From Bin87 sp965217175 (lineage in GTDB: Bacteria > Chloroflexota > Dehalococcoidia > Lucifugimonadales > UBA3495): a DNA stretch of 64,000 nucleotides. The translations under genes and the position numbers were made by a program. This document shows, piece by piece, positions 9,234 through 18,389 of the stretch; positions within the stretch are counted from its first letter, which is position 1; each line of letters opens with the position of its first letter. The stretch covers positions 1,116,001-1,180,000 of the forward strand of contig OZ244251.1 of NCBI GenBank assembly GCA_965217175.1. Direction: 5' to 3'. The notes beneath the pieces were generated by a model. It had not been told where the DNA came from and made no database searches. It saw only the letters and a program-made list of their open reading frames with translations.

Positions 9234-10912
9234 AGTTGGTTCGGAGCCTCCTGTTGGTCTTCTACGATACGCGCGCCCAAGCCAATGGCGGTGCGTAGCA
9301 AATGGCTGTCTTGAGCGGAATTGCGCGCCGGGCGGTTGTTTTCGCCGTTACCTCCGACCAGTGTAACCTCAAATGGATGATGGGTACCGAAACACTGCTC
9401 GATGGCCTGCTCGATGGTATCACGAACTTTGGGGTCGGCCAGTTCTTCCTGCATACGGTCCAGGTTGGCCACGTTACGAAACGGCAGCATCAAGGTGGCG
9501 CCGTCGTCGGAGAGGTGCACGCTTTCGGTACGACAATCGCGCAGCAGCGCGCCCAGGCTGTATTTGTTTCCCTTGGTTCGGCTCAGCTGGCGTACAGTGT
9601 CTTCCCATAGGCCCTGGATTCCACCCGCGACGCCCGGGGTTGGCGATGGAGCCGCAGCGGGGGTTCGGGAAGGTTGCATCGGGGGAGCGCCGGTTGGCGG
9701 CGGCGAAGTCGGGATTGCGGCAGGTGGCCGGTCGGCGGGCTGGGGCGTGGCGGGCCGCTGTGGGGGCGGGCGTCGGGAGACGGCTGGCTGTTGGGTACGC
9801 GCCGGCTGGGGTACCGAGGTTTCCGGGACGGCGGCGGGTTCGCTGCGGCCGATCTCGGCGGCGGCGACTTCCAAGGGTAGCGAGGCGGGTGCGTCGTAAC
9901 GGAGGTTGGCCTCGGCCCAGATGCGCACGGCGCGCAGGATGCGGGATTGGTCGGATTGCTGCACCGCAGAGCGCAGGGTTGATAGCGTATCGTCGGCCAG
10001 GTCCAGCGTATCGTCAGCGTTCCATGCGATCAGGAGCGCCGATCGCAGCAGATCGAGGGTCTGGCGCTGCATCTGGCGGGGATCGGCGCCCTCCCAAACG
10101 GCTGCGTTGATGGCGGCCAGCGCCCCGGGCGTGTCGCCGGACATTAACGCCTGGGCCAGGATAAGGTAGGTGTCGCTGCGGCCCAGGCCCAGCAGCTGTT
10201 CCACGTCCTGAAGGCTGATTTCGCCACCGGAGGATACTACCAGCTGCTCCAGAATGTTTTCGGCATCCCGCAGAGAGCCGCCGGCGTTGCGCGCCACCAG
10301 ACGGAGCGCGTCGGGCTGGATGGCGACGGCTTCCTGGTCGGTGATGTGAGCCAGCCGATCGTAAATCGTTTGACCGGGCAGGCGTCGGAAGTCGTAGCGC
10401 TGGCAGCGGGAGATGATGGTGGGCAGGATGTTGTGCGCTTCGGTGGTACACAGGATGAAGATGACGTGCTGTGGGGGTTCCTCCAGGGTTTTGAGGAAGG
10501 CGTTGGACGCCTGGGCGGTGAGCATGTGCGCTTCGTCGATGATGTAGACCTTGCGTGCGCTCTCGGCCGGCATGAAGTGGACCCGGTCGCGGATGTCGCG
10601 AATTTCGTCGATGCCCCGGTTGCTGGCAGCGTCCAGCTCGATGATGTCCATGTTGCGGCCATCGTTGATGGAGACGCAAAGGTGGCATTCGTTGCAAGGG
10701 TCGCCCTGTTGGGGATTGGTGCAATTGACCGCTTTGGCCAGCACGCGGGCGGTGGTGGTTTTGCCGGTGCCCCGCGGCCCGCAGAACAGATAGCTGTGGC
10801 TAACCCGGTTTTGGATGATGGCCTGGCGCAGGGTGTTGGTTACATGCTCCTGCCCGGCCAGGTCGCTAAAGCGGCTGGGTCGCCATTTACGGTAGAACAC
10901 CTGAGAGGACAT
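9230..10912 (-). CDS. dnaX: DNA polymerase III subunit gamma/tau
   Basis: Clamp-loader ATPase. The AAA+ domain has Walker A GPRGTGKTTTARVLAKA, the inserted zinc module CTNPQQGDPCNECHLC, Walker B/DEAH IDEAHMLTAQASNAFL and the sensor region TTEAHNILPTIISRCQRYDF. A Pro/Ala-rich linker at about residues 370-440 leads to a C-terminal domain that may bind the polymerase. I favour the ATG at 10912 (MSSQVFYRKWRP, with AGGGTGG upstream); an in-frame GTG at 10927 is possible. I saw no obvious slippery A-tract for the programmed gamma frameshift. Confidence 0.94.
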   Translation of the reverse strand: MSSQVFYRKWRPSRFSDLAGQEHVTNTLRQAIIQNRVSHSYLFCGPRGTGKTTTARVLAKAVNCTNPQQGDPCNECHLCVSINDGRNMDIIELDAASNRGIDEIRDIRDRVHFMPAESARKVYIIDEAHMLTAQASNAFLKTLEEPPQHVIFILCTTEAHNILPTIISRCQRYDFRRLPGQTIYDRLAHITDQEAVAIQPDALRLVARNAGGSLRDAENILEQLVVSSGGEISLQDVEQLLGLGRSDTYLILAQALMSGDTPGALAAINAAVWEGADPRQMQRQTLDLLRSALLIAWNADDTLDLADDTLSTLRSAVQQSDQSRILRAVRIWAEANLRYDAPASLPLEVAAAEIGRSEPAAVPETSVPQPARTQQPAVSRRPPPQRPATPQPADRPPAAIPTSPPPTGAPPMQPSRTPAAAPSPTPGVAGGIQGLWEDTVRQLSRTKGNKYSLGALLRDCRTESVHLSDDGATLMLPFRNVANLDRMQEELADPKVRDTIEQAIEQCFGTHHPFEVTLVGGNGENNRPARNSAQDSHLLRTAIGLGARIVEDQQEAPNQL

Positions 10913-11103
10913 ATTGGCGATGGCCACCCTGGGCGCTGCCGGCGGTTCGCCGGGCGCGGTGATTGGTGATTAATATAAACCTTACCGACCTGTGACGCCA
11001 TAGCGCGCCGGTCGCTGCCGGGGCATTTCGATAGGCGGCTGTTATCCGAGCATCACGGTAATGGCGATTCTTCGGCGGGCTCAGGATGGTCAGCCGGTGG
11101 ATG

Positions 11104-11949
11104 TCAGGCGGAAATGTTGAGGGCGCGGCGGGCGTTTTCGATGAGGACTTTGGGGATGACGTGGTCGCGAATCTCCAGGCTCTGGAAGTCGTGTAGCCAA
11201 CGGTCGGGCTGGATGAAGGGGTAATCGGAGCCGAACATCACCTTGTCCTGCAGGCGCGTGTTGGTTTCGCGAATGAGGGTCTCGGGGATGAAGCGCGGCA
11301 TCCAGCCCGACAGGTCGAGGTACACGTTGGATTTGTGCAGGGCCACTGCAATTTGCTCGTCGATCCACGGCCAGGCGGGGTGGGCCATGATGATGGTGAG
11401 GTTGGGGAAGTCAGCGGCCACATCGTCAAAACAGGGAATGGGCTGGCTGTACTTCAGCTTAAGTCCGCTACCGCCGGGAGTGCCGGAACCGGCGCCAGCG
11501 AATCCGGAGTGAAACAGCACCGGGATGCCGAGGTTGTCTGCCACTTCGTAAAGAGGATAGAAACGGGTGTCGTTGGGGAAAAAGGCCTGGTGGATGGGGT
11601 GCAGTTTCAACCCCTTGAGGCCCAGTTCCCTGATGGAACGCTCCAACTCGTAGCAGGCAGCCTTGCCCATCCACGGGTCGACGGTCGCAAAGCCCATGAA
11701 TTGCTCGGGATGGTCTCGCACGATGCTGGCGACCCAGTCGTTGCTATCGGGCTTTTCGCCGGTGTTGGTGGTGGTATCAACGGAGAAAATCACGCCGAAG
11801 AGGTCGGACTCGCGGAACTTGGCGGCCATATCGGCCGGGTCGGCCGGTGGAGGCGGCGCACGGAAATATCGCAGCAGCTCGGCTTCGATCTCGATCTCGG
11901 GCAGGCCCGGCTCGCGGGGCACGTGGACGTGCATATCAATGGCTTGCAT
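11104..11949 (-). CDS. amidohydrolase family 2 protein
   Basis: A metal-dependent hydrolase or decarboxylase of the amidohydrolase-2 type (281 residues). The N-terminal metal motif is DMHVHV, a central LKGLKLHPIHQAFFPND region is typical of this family, HSG and MAHPAWPW follow, and the end FGSDYPFIQPDRW carries the conserved Asp. The substrate class is usually an aromatic or lactone carboxylate but cannot be read here. A strong Shine-Dalgarno (AAGGAGACTCCT) precedes the ATG at 11949. The neighbouring gene upstream is the TfoX-N protein. The open frame at 11936-12109 between them is not convincing as a gene. Confidence 0.85.
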   Translation of the reverse strand: MQAIDMHVHVPREPGLPEIEIEAELLRYFRAPPPPADPADMAAKFRESDLFGVIFSVDTTTNTGEKPDSNDWVASIVRDHPEQFMGFATVDPWMGKAACYELERSIRELGLKGLKLHPIHQAFFPNDTRFYPLYEVADNLGIPVLFHSGFAGAGSGTPGGSGLKLKYSQPIPCFDDVAADFPNLTIIMAHPAWPWIDEQIAVALHKSNVYLDLSGWMPRFIPETLIRETNTRLQDKVMFGSDYPFIQPDRWLHDFQSLEIRDHVIPKVLIENARRALNISA

Positions 11950-12140
11950 AGGAGTCTCCTTGTTCGACTGGATTGCTGGGTGACTGGTTCGAACCGTGGG
12001 ATATCGCGCCGCGGGCCGTAGCGAGGAGACTGGCGAGCCGGCGAACTCGCCGCAACAACTTGTCTATATCTGGAACCAGCTCGTCGTAATCGGCGGTCGT
12101 AATCGGCATGGGAATACAACCCGGCGGCGGGCCCGGGGAT

Positions 12141-12470
12141 TTACTTCGGCGGGAGCGTGGCGACAAAGGCCAGCCCGCGATTTAACCAGGTAGTGAGGTC
12201 GTCATCGGATTTCAGTCCTGCGGCTTCGACCAGCACCGAGCCTTTCATGGGACGCCCGGTGAAGTTCAACAGGCCGGCGTGGGGTAGTTCCAGGGCGTCC
12301 CCGTAGGCGTGGGGGCCGACGCGCACCATGAGACGGTCGTCCATCACGCCGCAGCACATATTGCCGTTAACCATAAAGGCGAGGCCACCGAACATTTTTC
12401 GTTCCACCACGCCGGCGTGGACATCCAGGGCTTCCCGAATTCGCAGCGCTAGGGTTTCGTCGTAAGCCAT
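12141..12470 (-). CDS. TfoX N-terminal domain protein
   Basis: A 109-residue protein matching the TfoX/Sxy N-terminal domain: RKMFGGLAFMVNGNMCCGV followed by LMVRVG and MKGSVLV. This small stand-alone domain is common in bacteria, where it is often simply annotated as TfoX/Sxy-like; a competence role is not implied outside gammaproteobacteria. It starts 12 bases after the stop of the DinB-like gene, so the two are probably co-transcribed. Confidence 0.85.
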   Translation of the reverse strand: MAYDETLALRIREALDVHAGVVERKMFGGLAFMVNGNMCCGVMDDRLMVRVGPHAYGDALELPHAGLLNFTGRPMKGSVLVEAAGLKSDDDLTTWLNRGLAFVATLPPK

Positions 12471-12482
12471 TGCCCATCATCC

Positions 12483-13082
12483 CTATGGTTGGCGTCCCAT
12501 GTAGGCGATCATCTGGTCCTGCAGGCTGGCGTCGTCCGGGACGTCGACAGCCATGCCGATGAATCCACTCTCCCGTCCCATGTCGGCGAACCCGGACGCC
12601 AGCAACGGGAAAGCGAATTCCACCAGGTCGGTGTCCAGCGTGGTGTCCTGGCCGGTAGCTTTGGCCAAATCCCAACCGTGGATAAACTGGTCCATCAACG
12701 TGCCCACCAGAAACTGGCCGAAGGGTATTTCGCCGAAGGGTGTGGTCGTAATCTTTTCCAGCGTACCGGGTTGGCTGGCGAGTTCCAGTACCCGGTCCAC
12801 CTCGGTGCGGTACGCGAGGGAGAGGCTTGAGGCGTCGTGATCGTTGACGTGGGTGCTGTCGGCGCCGGTGAGCTGGATGTTCGGGGGGTTGCCGACCAGG
12901 CAGCCGGCGGCATATTCGACTCCGCCGATGAGATGGTTAATCAGTCCGTGTACATTCCATTCGGCGCAGGGCGTTGGGTCGGAGAGCTGCGATTGCTGAA
13001 CACTGCCCACCACCTCTTTGACGCGATCGGTGACTGCGGCCAGGAGCTCTGCCGGGTTTGGGCTAGGCGCATCGTTGCTCAT
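12483..13082 (-). CDS. DinB-like maleylpyruvate isomerase-type (TIGR03086-like) protein
   Basis: A 199-residue four-helix-bundle protein. WNVHGLINHLIGGVEYAAG near residue 45 supplies the first metal-ligand His positions, and QFIHGWDLAKATGQ near residue 135 supplies the H-x-W-D motif of the mycothiol-dependent/DinB superfamily. It is likely a metal-dependent thiol transferase or related enzyme of unknown substrate. It heads the short unit with the TfoX-N gene. The 253 bases upstream (13083-13335) contain no gene I can support. Confidence 0.8.
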   Translation of the reverse strand: MSNDAPSPNPAELLAAVTDRVKEVVGSVQQSQLSDPTPCAEWNVHGLINHLIGGVEYAAGCLVGNPPNIQLTGADSTHVNDHDASSLSLAYRTEVDRVLELASQPGTLEKITTTPFGEIPFGQFLVGTLMDQFIHGWDLAKATGQDTTLDTDLVEFAFPLLASGFADMGRESGFIGMAVDVPDDASLQDQMIAYMGRQP

Positions 13083-13335
13083 ACCTGTTCTCCAGAAAAT
13101 AAGATTGCCGAGAAGAGTGTATCAGCGTGATGAAAGGGGTCGCCAGTGGCGGGTGACACTGGAACGTGCGAAGCATCCGGCGATCCGAAGCGGTTCAGCG
13201 CCTGTCGGCGGGCCGGCGCCGCGTGGCGGCAACAAGGTCTCTACGTTCCCCCGCACCGGCAGGCGGCGACTCTGGGTTGTGGCTTTGGCTAAAACGATGT
13301 GGTGAACGTCGGAGGGAAGGGTTGACGGGGTTCGG

Positions 13336-15195
13336 CTAGAACACCTGGGGACAGGGGCGTGTGAACACATCCCAGGTTTCCTGCTGTGGGTCGTAGCGGG
13401 AATTTACGAACACACGCCAGTTGGCTTCGTCCATCTCCGGATAGTCGCTACGGTAATAGAAACCGGGCCACCGCGTTTCCTTGCGGTGCAGCATGTGGCG
13501 CAGGTGAGCCTCGCCGACCCAGGCCCGGTGGATGAGTTCATGGCAGCGCAGCAGTTCGTGACGGCTGCGGGCGGCCAGTTTTTGCAGGTCTTCGCGGAAC
13601 ATGCCCATCAATTCGAGGCCACGCAGCAGGGTCGATTCGTTGGTGGTGAAACCGGCAGAAACGCCGGCCACGTACTCGTCCATCAACTTTTGCAGGCGGA
13701 ACAGACCCTGACGGGGAGACAGGTAATTGGGATTCACGTCGGGATTGGTGGAAGCGTATTGATTCGTCTCGAAGGTTACCATGGGCGCCCATATCTGCTG
13801 CTTGAGCCGGTCAATCTGACGGTCGTCGGCCTTGGGCAGGGTCTGGTGGTCAAGGGCGTAGGCCACGGCGGATTTACCGGCCAAGCGCCCTTCGGTAAAC
13901 GATCCTGAGGAGAATTTATGCGGACACGCGCCAACGCCATCGCCGGCGGCGAAAAGGCCGCTTACGGTGGTCATCTTGCTGTATCCCCAATGATAACCGT
14001 CGGGCGCGACGTCCTCGGGGCCGCTGACCCAGGCGCCGGCTTCACCGCTGTGGCTGCCCATGATGTAGGGCTCGGCCAGGACTACTTCGGAGGGGCGCTC
14101 TTCGGGGGCGATGTTGTGGGCGGCCCACAGGATGGCCTGGGAGATGGTCATGTCCAGGAAGTCTTCCCAGGCTTCCCCGATAATTTCCCGCCGTCGCACC
14201 GGGTCGCCGGCAGCCAGCGCCTCGATGGCTTCGGGGGTTTTGAGCTGGATGGGGCCGTTGCCGGCCTGGATTTCGGTCCAGAGCAGGTGGTTACGAAGCG
14301 GGGTTGGCGTTGGGAAGGCGGAACCATAGGGATCGTATTTTTTGAGTTCGGGCAGGCGGTTGATGAAGTAGTTTTCGCCGGCGGCGTTGGTGAGGTCGGC
14401 ACGGAACAGTTGCGACCAGGCGCCAACCGGGCCGTAGGAATCCTTGAACCGGCTGGGCACGAAGCGGTGTTCCATCTGGGTCATCTCGCCGCCGATGGGA
14501 ATGATGAGCCCGTACACCGAGCCGGTGTCGAAGATGGAGTACCAGGTGCGTCCCATGCCTTCGCCCACGCTGCGGGGACGGAACAGGGCGGTGGCTCCGC
14601 CGGCGCCGCATACGACGGCGTTGGCCTTGAAAACGTAGATCACATCCTCGCGAACGCCGAACCCGATGGCGCCGGCGATGCGATTGGGGTCGTCGGCATC
14701 GGTGAACAGGTGGGAGATGAATACGCGTTCGTAGTGGTTATCCGGGCCGAGGGCTTTTTTGGTGGCTTCCGAGACGATGGGCTTGTAGGCCTCGCCGTGA
14801 ATCATCACCTGCCAGCGACCCTCACGGACGTACTGTTCGTTGTCGTCGTACCAGAAGGGCAACCCCCACTCCTCGAACATGTGGACGCTGCTGTCCACGT
14901 GGCGGGCGATGTCGTACACCAGGTCTTCCCGGGAAACGCCCATCATGTCATTGCGGACGTACTCAACGTAATCTTCGGGCTGGTTCCATCCCCAGCGACC
15001 GCCCATGTACATGTTGATGGCGGACAATCCCTCGCCAACAGCGCCGCTCCGGTCGGTGGCGGCCTTGTCGACCATGACAATCCGGAGGTCGTCGCCGGCC
15101 CAGTAGCGGGCTTCGATAGCGGCGCCGCAGCCGGACATACCGCCGCCGACGATCAACACATCACATTCAACAATACGGGTGGTAGGTTCAGCCAT
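13336..15195 (-). CDS. aprA: adenylylsulfate reductase alpha subunit (AprA)
   Basis: The FAD subunit that interconverts APS and sulfite plus AMP. The 619-residue product opens with the dinucleotide fold CDVLIVGGGMSGCGAAIEA. It carries segments characteristic of AprA rather than succinate dehydrogenase: AVGEGLSAINMYMGG, GVSREDLVYDIARHVDSSVH, RFVPSRFKDSYGPVGAW, and MGSHSGEAGAWVSGPED, which contains the active-site His. HKFSSGSFTEGRLAGKSAV lies near the C-terminal third. It is the third gene of aprB, HEPN-like ORF, aprA. No sat, qmoABC or aprM is nearby, so the direction (oxidative or reductive) cannot be decided. Confidence 0.92.
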   Translation of the reverse strand: MAEPTTRIVECDVLIVGGGMSGCGAAIEARYWAGDDLRIVMVDKAATDRSGAVGEGLSAINMYMGGRWGWNQPEDYVEYVRNDMMGVSREDLVYDIARHVDSSVHMFEEWGLPFWYDDNEQYVREGRWQVMIHGEAYKPIVSEATKKALGPDNHYERVFISHLFTDADDPNRIAGAIGFGVREDVIYVFKANAVVCGAGGATALFRPRSVGEGMGRTWYSIFDTGSVYGLIIPIGGEMTQMEHRFVPSRFKDSYGPVGAWSQLFRADLTNAAGENYFINRLPELKKYDPYGSAFPTPTPLRNHLLWTEIQAGNGPIQLKTPEAIEALAAGDPVRRREIIGEAWEDFLDMTISQAILWAAHNIAPEERPSEVVLAEPYIMGSHSGEAGAWVSGPEDVAPDGYHWGYSKMTTVSGLFAAGDGVGACPHKFSSGSFTEGRLAGKSAVAYALDHQTLPKADDRQIDRLKQQIWAPMVTFETNQYASTNPDVNPNYLSPRQGLFRLQKLMDEYVAGVSAGFTTNESTLLRGLELMGMFREDLQKLAARSRHELLRCHELIHRAWVGEAHLRHMLHRKETRWPGFYYRSDYPEMDEANWRVFVNSRYDPQQETWDVFTRPCPQVF

Positions 15196-15269
15196 GATGG
15201 GGTGTTGCTCCTGGATGGGAATGGGTGGGAGAAGGGACAGCGCTGCGCGAGGTCTGGCCTGGAGTGGAC

Positions 15270-15692
15270 TTAACCCAGGCTTTCCAAGGTCTGGATGAAT
15301 TCCGCGATGACTTCCTTGCCGGCGCGAATGCCGGCGGCGGGCGGCGCGCCACCATAAAACCGCTGGTGGTAAGCGGAAGCCATCATGTATTGCCCGAACA
15401 GGTGCTGCGGTGCGCCCTCTTCCTGGATAAGCCTCATCACCCCCTCTTCAAGCAGCGCGTGGGCATGGTGCTGCCAGCCCCTGCGTTCGGCCACGGCTTT
15501 GATGGCGTGGGCAGCGGCGCCCCAAACCTTGTTGCTGGCTTCCTCGTCGCTGGCTTCCTCGTTGCTGGCTGCATCGTTGCTGGCTTCCTCGTTGTGGGCT
15601 GCATCGAGTTCGCCACGGGTCAGCTCGTCGTCAACGAGGCTCAGGAAATGCCGGCTACGTTCCCGGTGATAATCCACGGTGGCGCTGACCAT
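15270..15692 (-). CDS. HEPN/PaREP1-like small protein with internal 15-bp repeat
   Basis: A 140-residue protein lying between aprB (3-base gap) and aprA (74-base gap). The core KVWGAAAHAIKAVAERRGW resembles PaREP1-type HEPN domains, and RGWQHH fits the R-x4-6-H HEPN signature. Just before it, residues ~28-53 are an acidic Glu/Ala/Ser/Asn pentad repeat encoded by five 15-bp units at 15532-15606. PaREP1-like proteins have no firmly assigned function; many HEPN proteins are RNases or nucleotide-binding partners. The position inside an APS reductase operon is unexpected and suggests either an accessory role or an insertion. The family call is from motif resemblance only. Confidence 0.65.
   Translation of the reverse strand: MVSATVDYHRERSRHFLSLVDDELTRGELDAAHNEEASNDAASNEEASDEEASNKVWGAAAHAIKAVAERRGWQHHAHALLEEGVMRLIQEEGAPQHLFGQYMMASAYHQRFYGGAPPAAGIRAGKEVIAEFIQTLESLG
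15532..15606. repeat. 15-bp in-frame tandem repeat (5 units)
   Basis: Five 15-base units on the plus strand (TTGCTGGCTTCCTCG and variants) encode, on the minus strand, the pentads NEEAS, NDAAS, NEEAS, DEEAS and a degenerate first unit. The unit length keeps the frame, so copy number can vary without breaking the HEPN-like gene. Confidence 0.85.
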
Positions 15693-15695
15693 GTT

Positions 15696-16151
15696 CTACT
15701 CCGTAGTTTCCGGCAGCAGCAGGTATTTGGGTTCGCCGAAAAGGGCCTGGGAACGCAGCGCATCGCGGTCAGCAGGCTGCACACCTGCGTAGGGATCGAT
15801 GCTGCCCCATTCGGAGGTGCGGGAGGCAAAGCGGAAATGCTCGGTTCGGCCGTCGCGAAACGTAATGTCCCACACGATGTCCTGCCCTTCGTAATGGGGC
15901 TGAACCTCGGCGCCAAGGGGCACGAAGTCAGCGTAGCCGCGCACGTGCACGGCGTTTTCGGGGCACAACTTCACGCAGGCGTAGCATTCGGAGCACATTT
16001 CCGGCTCCTGATTGGTGCCCTTGTTTATCAAGTCGTCCAACACCATGAGGTCGTTGGGACAGATGTATACGCACTGCGGGCCGCCGTGAACTCCGGCGCA
16101 GGCGTTGCAGGCGGTAGGGTCAACGTAGGTTGGCACTGTCGTCCACTCCAT
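15696..16151 (-). CDS. aprB: adenylylsulfate reductase beta subunit (AprB)
   Basis: The ferredoxin-like electron-transfer subunit of APS reductase. From the ATG at 16151 it has about 151 residues. The first cluster motif is CNACAGVHGGPQCVYICPND (Cx2Cx8Cx3C) and the second is CSECYACVKLCP, giving eight Cys for two [4Fe-4S] clusters. AprB-specific segments follow: VHVRGYADFVPLGAEV, DIVWDITFRDGRTEHFRF and SEWGSIDPY. The longer open frame upstream to 16220 adds a hydrophobic but non-family N-terminus, so 16151 is preferred. It is the first gene of the aprB-ORF-aprA unit. Confidence 0.93.
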   Translation of the reverse strand: MEWTTVPTYVDPTACNACAGVHGGPQCVYICPNDLMVLDDLINKGTNQEPEMCSECYACVKLCPENAVHVRGYADFVPLGAEVQPHYEGQDIVWDITFRDGRTEHFRFASRTSEWGSIDPYAGVQPADRDALRSQALFGEPKYLLLPETTE

Positions 16152-16536
16152 TTCGGTTAAAAAATACCGGGCGGATAATAATGTCAGCCCGGCCAGAAAC
16201 GCTGCAAAGCATTGTACCATACAGTCATTGCGAATTGCCTATTGACTCCCCGACGCTGGCGATTGACCGCCAGGACGGTGGCGATCTGCCCCTCACCCCC
16301 GGGTCAAGCCCGGGGCATGCTCTAACTCCGTCCGATCGGGGAGATCACCCTCACCCCAGCCCTCTCCCATCAAGGGAGAGGGGGGTCCTTCGACAGGCTC
16401 AGGATGCGCTGGCGCGGGACAGAAGGGAAGAATGGCGCGGGAAAGGCGGGAGCACCAGCATCAAAATGCGATTGCCCTGGGAGGGGTTGCCGTTTCATTG
16501 CCGCTCCAATCGCCACCGTGATACCATGAAAGGGTT
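16152..16536. other. non-coding gap with palindromic repeat fragments
   Basis: This divergent interval between aprB and lepA holds no gene. It contains CCCCGGGTCAAGCCCGGGG (a 7-bp stem), CTCTCCCATCAAGGGAGAGG (a 7-bp stem) and a CTTCGACAGGCTCAGGATG piece. All three repeat types recur elsewhere in the window (around 23750, 24470-24535 and 38780-38825). Promoters for both flanking genes must lie here, but I could not define a convincing pair of boxes. Confidence 0.6.
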
Positions 16537-18360
16537 ATGGAGCAACAGCGCATCCGAAACTTTTGCATCATCGCCCATATCGACCACGGGAAATCCACCC
16601 TGGCCGATCGTTTTCTGGAAATTACCGGCACGGTTCGGCCCGGCGAGATGAAAGAGCAGTTTCTCGACCAGATGGACCTGGAGCGCGAGCGGGGCATTAC
16701 CATCAAGGGCAAGGCGGTGACCATGAAACACCGCACCCCAGACGGTGTTGACTACCAACTGAACCTGATCGATACGCCGGGCCACGTTGATTTCTCTTAC
16801 GAGGTATCGCGGGCGCTGGCTGCGTGCGAGGGCGCGTTGCTGGTGGTGGACGCGACCCAGGGTGTGGAGGCGCAGACTATCGCCAACACGCTGCTCGCTC
16901 TGCAGTACGACATGGAGATGATCCCGGTCATCAACAAGGTTGACCTGCCTTCGGCCGAACCGGAGCGGGTGGCTGCCGAGATGGAACAGTTTTTTGGGTT
17001 CCGCCGCGACGAGGTGATGTTCGTGTCGGCGAAATCCGGCATTGGGATGCAGGAGCTGCTGAACTGCATTGTCGAGCGGGTGCCGGCGCCCAAAGGCGCT
17101 GCTGATAAGCCGTTCCGCGCCCTGGTGTTTGACTCTACTTACGATTCCTACAAGGGCATCATCGCCTACGTGCGGGTGGCCGACGGCAGCATGTCGAAAC
17201 ACGACCGCCTGCAGGTCATGTCATCCGGCCGGTCGGTGGAGGTGATTGAGGTTGGCGTGTTCTCTCCGGAACCCACGCCCATCGATGTCCTGAACGCCGG
17301 TCAGGTGGGGTACGTGGCCACGGGATTCAAGGATGTGCAGGAGTGTGCTGTCGGGGACACGCTGACCAACCAAAGCAATCCGTCCACCGAGCCGCTGCCA
17401 GGGTACGTGGAGCTGAAATCCATGGTTTTTGCCGGTCTGTATCCGGCGGATGGCGAGGACTACACGCGTCTGCGCGCGGCGTTGGAGAAGCTGAAGCTGA
17501 ATGATGCTTCACTTTCTATCGAACCGGAAAACAGCGGGGCGCTTGGGTTCGGGTTCCGCTGCGGTTTTCTGGGTCTGATGCACCTGGAAATCGTGCAAGA
17601 ACGGCTGGAACGGGAATACGACCTGGCCCTGATCGTAACTGCGCCCAGCGTGGCTTACGAGGTATTGTTGACCAATGGCGAAGTGATGCGCGTGGACAAT
17701 CCGTCCCGTCTGCCGTCGCCCACCACCATTTCGGAGATCCGCGAACCCATCCTGGGGATTACCATCGTTACGCCCAATAGTTCGGTGGGCGCGGTGATGG
17801 AGCTGATGCACGGCCGCCGCTCCGAATTCCGGCGGATGGAATATATTCAGGGACTGGGCGACGCCGAGCAGGCGCGGGTCGTGATGGAATACACGATGCC
17901 GCTGGCCGAGATGCTGGCTGATTTCTACAATCAGCTGAAATCACGCACGCAGGGATATGCGTCGCTGGACTACACCTTTGAGGGATACCGGGCGGCGCCG
18001 CTGGTGCGGGTGGACATTCTGGTGAACCAGACTCCGGTGGAGGCGCTGAGCATAATCAGCCACCGGGACAACGCGGTAGTCCACGGTCGCACGCTGGTGG
18101 AAAAACTCCGTTCCGCCATCCCCAGGCAGATGTTCGAGGTACCTATCCAGGCGTCCATCGGCACGCGCATCGTGGCCCGCGAGACGGTGCGGGCGATGCG
18201 GAAGGACGTGCTGGCGAAGTGCTACGGCGGCGACATTACCCGCAAGCGCAAGCTGCTGGAAAAGCAGAAGGAAGGCAAGAAGCGCATGAAGATGGTGGGC
18301 CGGGTGGAAGTGCCCCAGGAAGCCTTTTTGAGTCTGCTGAAGATAGGGGACGAGGGCTAG
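16537..18360 (+). CDS. lepA: elongation factor 4 (LepA)
   Basis: A ribosome-associated translational GTPase. The 607-residue product contains G1 AHIDHGKSTLAD, G3 DTPGHVDFSYEVSRAL and G4 NKVDLP. The LepA-specific C-terminal domain ends with RKRKLLEKQKEGKKRMK and RVEVPQEAFLSLLKI. Length and domain order are standard, with no EF-G domain IV. The 3' end is notable: its last ~195 bases reappear, diverged, at 18520-18717. Confidence 0.97.
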   Translation: MEQQRIRNFCIIAHIDHGKSTLADRFLEITGTVRPGEMKEQFLDQMDLERERGITIKGKAVTMKHRTPDGVDYQLNLIDTPGHVDFSYEVSRALAACEGALLVVDATQGVEAQTIANTLLALQYDMEMIPVINKVDLPSAEPERVAAEMEQFFGFRRDEVMFVSAKSGIGMQELLNCIVERVPAPKGAADKPFRALVFDSTYDSYKGIIAYVRVADGSMSKHDRLQVMSSGRSVEVIEVGVFSPEPTPIDVLNAGQVGYVATGFKDVQECAVGDTLTNQSNPSTEPLPGYVELKSMVFAGLYPADGEDYTRLRAALEKLKLNDASLSIEPENSGALGFGFRCGFLGLMHLEIVQERLEREYDLALIVTAPSVAYEVLLTNGEVMRVDNPSRLPSPTTISEIREPILGITIVTPNSSVGAVMELMHGRRSEFRRMEYIQGLGDAEQARVVMEYTMPLAEMLADFYNQLKSRTQGYASLDYTFEGYRAAPLVRVDILVNQTPVEALSIISHRDNAVVHGRTLVEKLRSAIPRQMFEVPIQASIGTRIVARETVRAMRKDVLAKCYGGDITRKRKLLEKQKEGKKRMKMVGRVEVPQEAFLSLLKIGDEG

Positions 18361-18389
18361 CTGATTCATCCTGTGGATGCCGGGTTCGC

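Noticed and set aside
11936..12109. Small open frame between the amidohydrolase and TfoX-N genes
   Set aside because: No ribosome binding site at the ATG, overlap with the amidohydrolase start and no family features.
13336..15195. Succinate dehydrogenase/fumarate reductase flavoprotein
   Set aside because: The flavoprotein fold is shared, but the GSHSGEAGAWVSGPED and SAINMYMGG segments and the neighbouring AprB-type ferredoxin identify it as AprA.
13918..15273. 451-codon plus-strand open frame opposite aprA
   Set aside because: A shadow frame of aprA; its Gly/Val/Ala-rich translation has no domain features.
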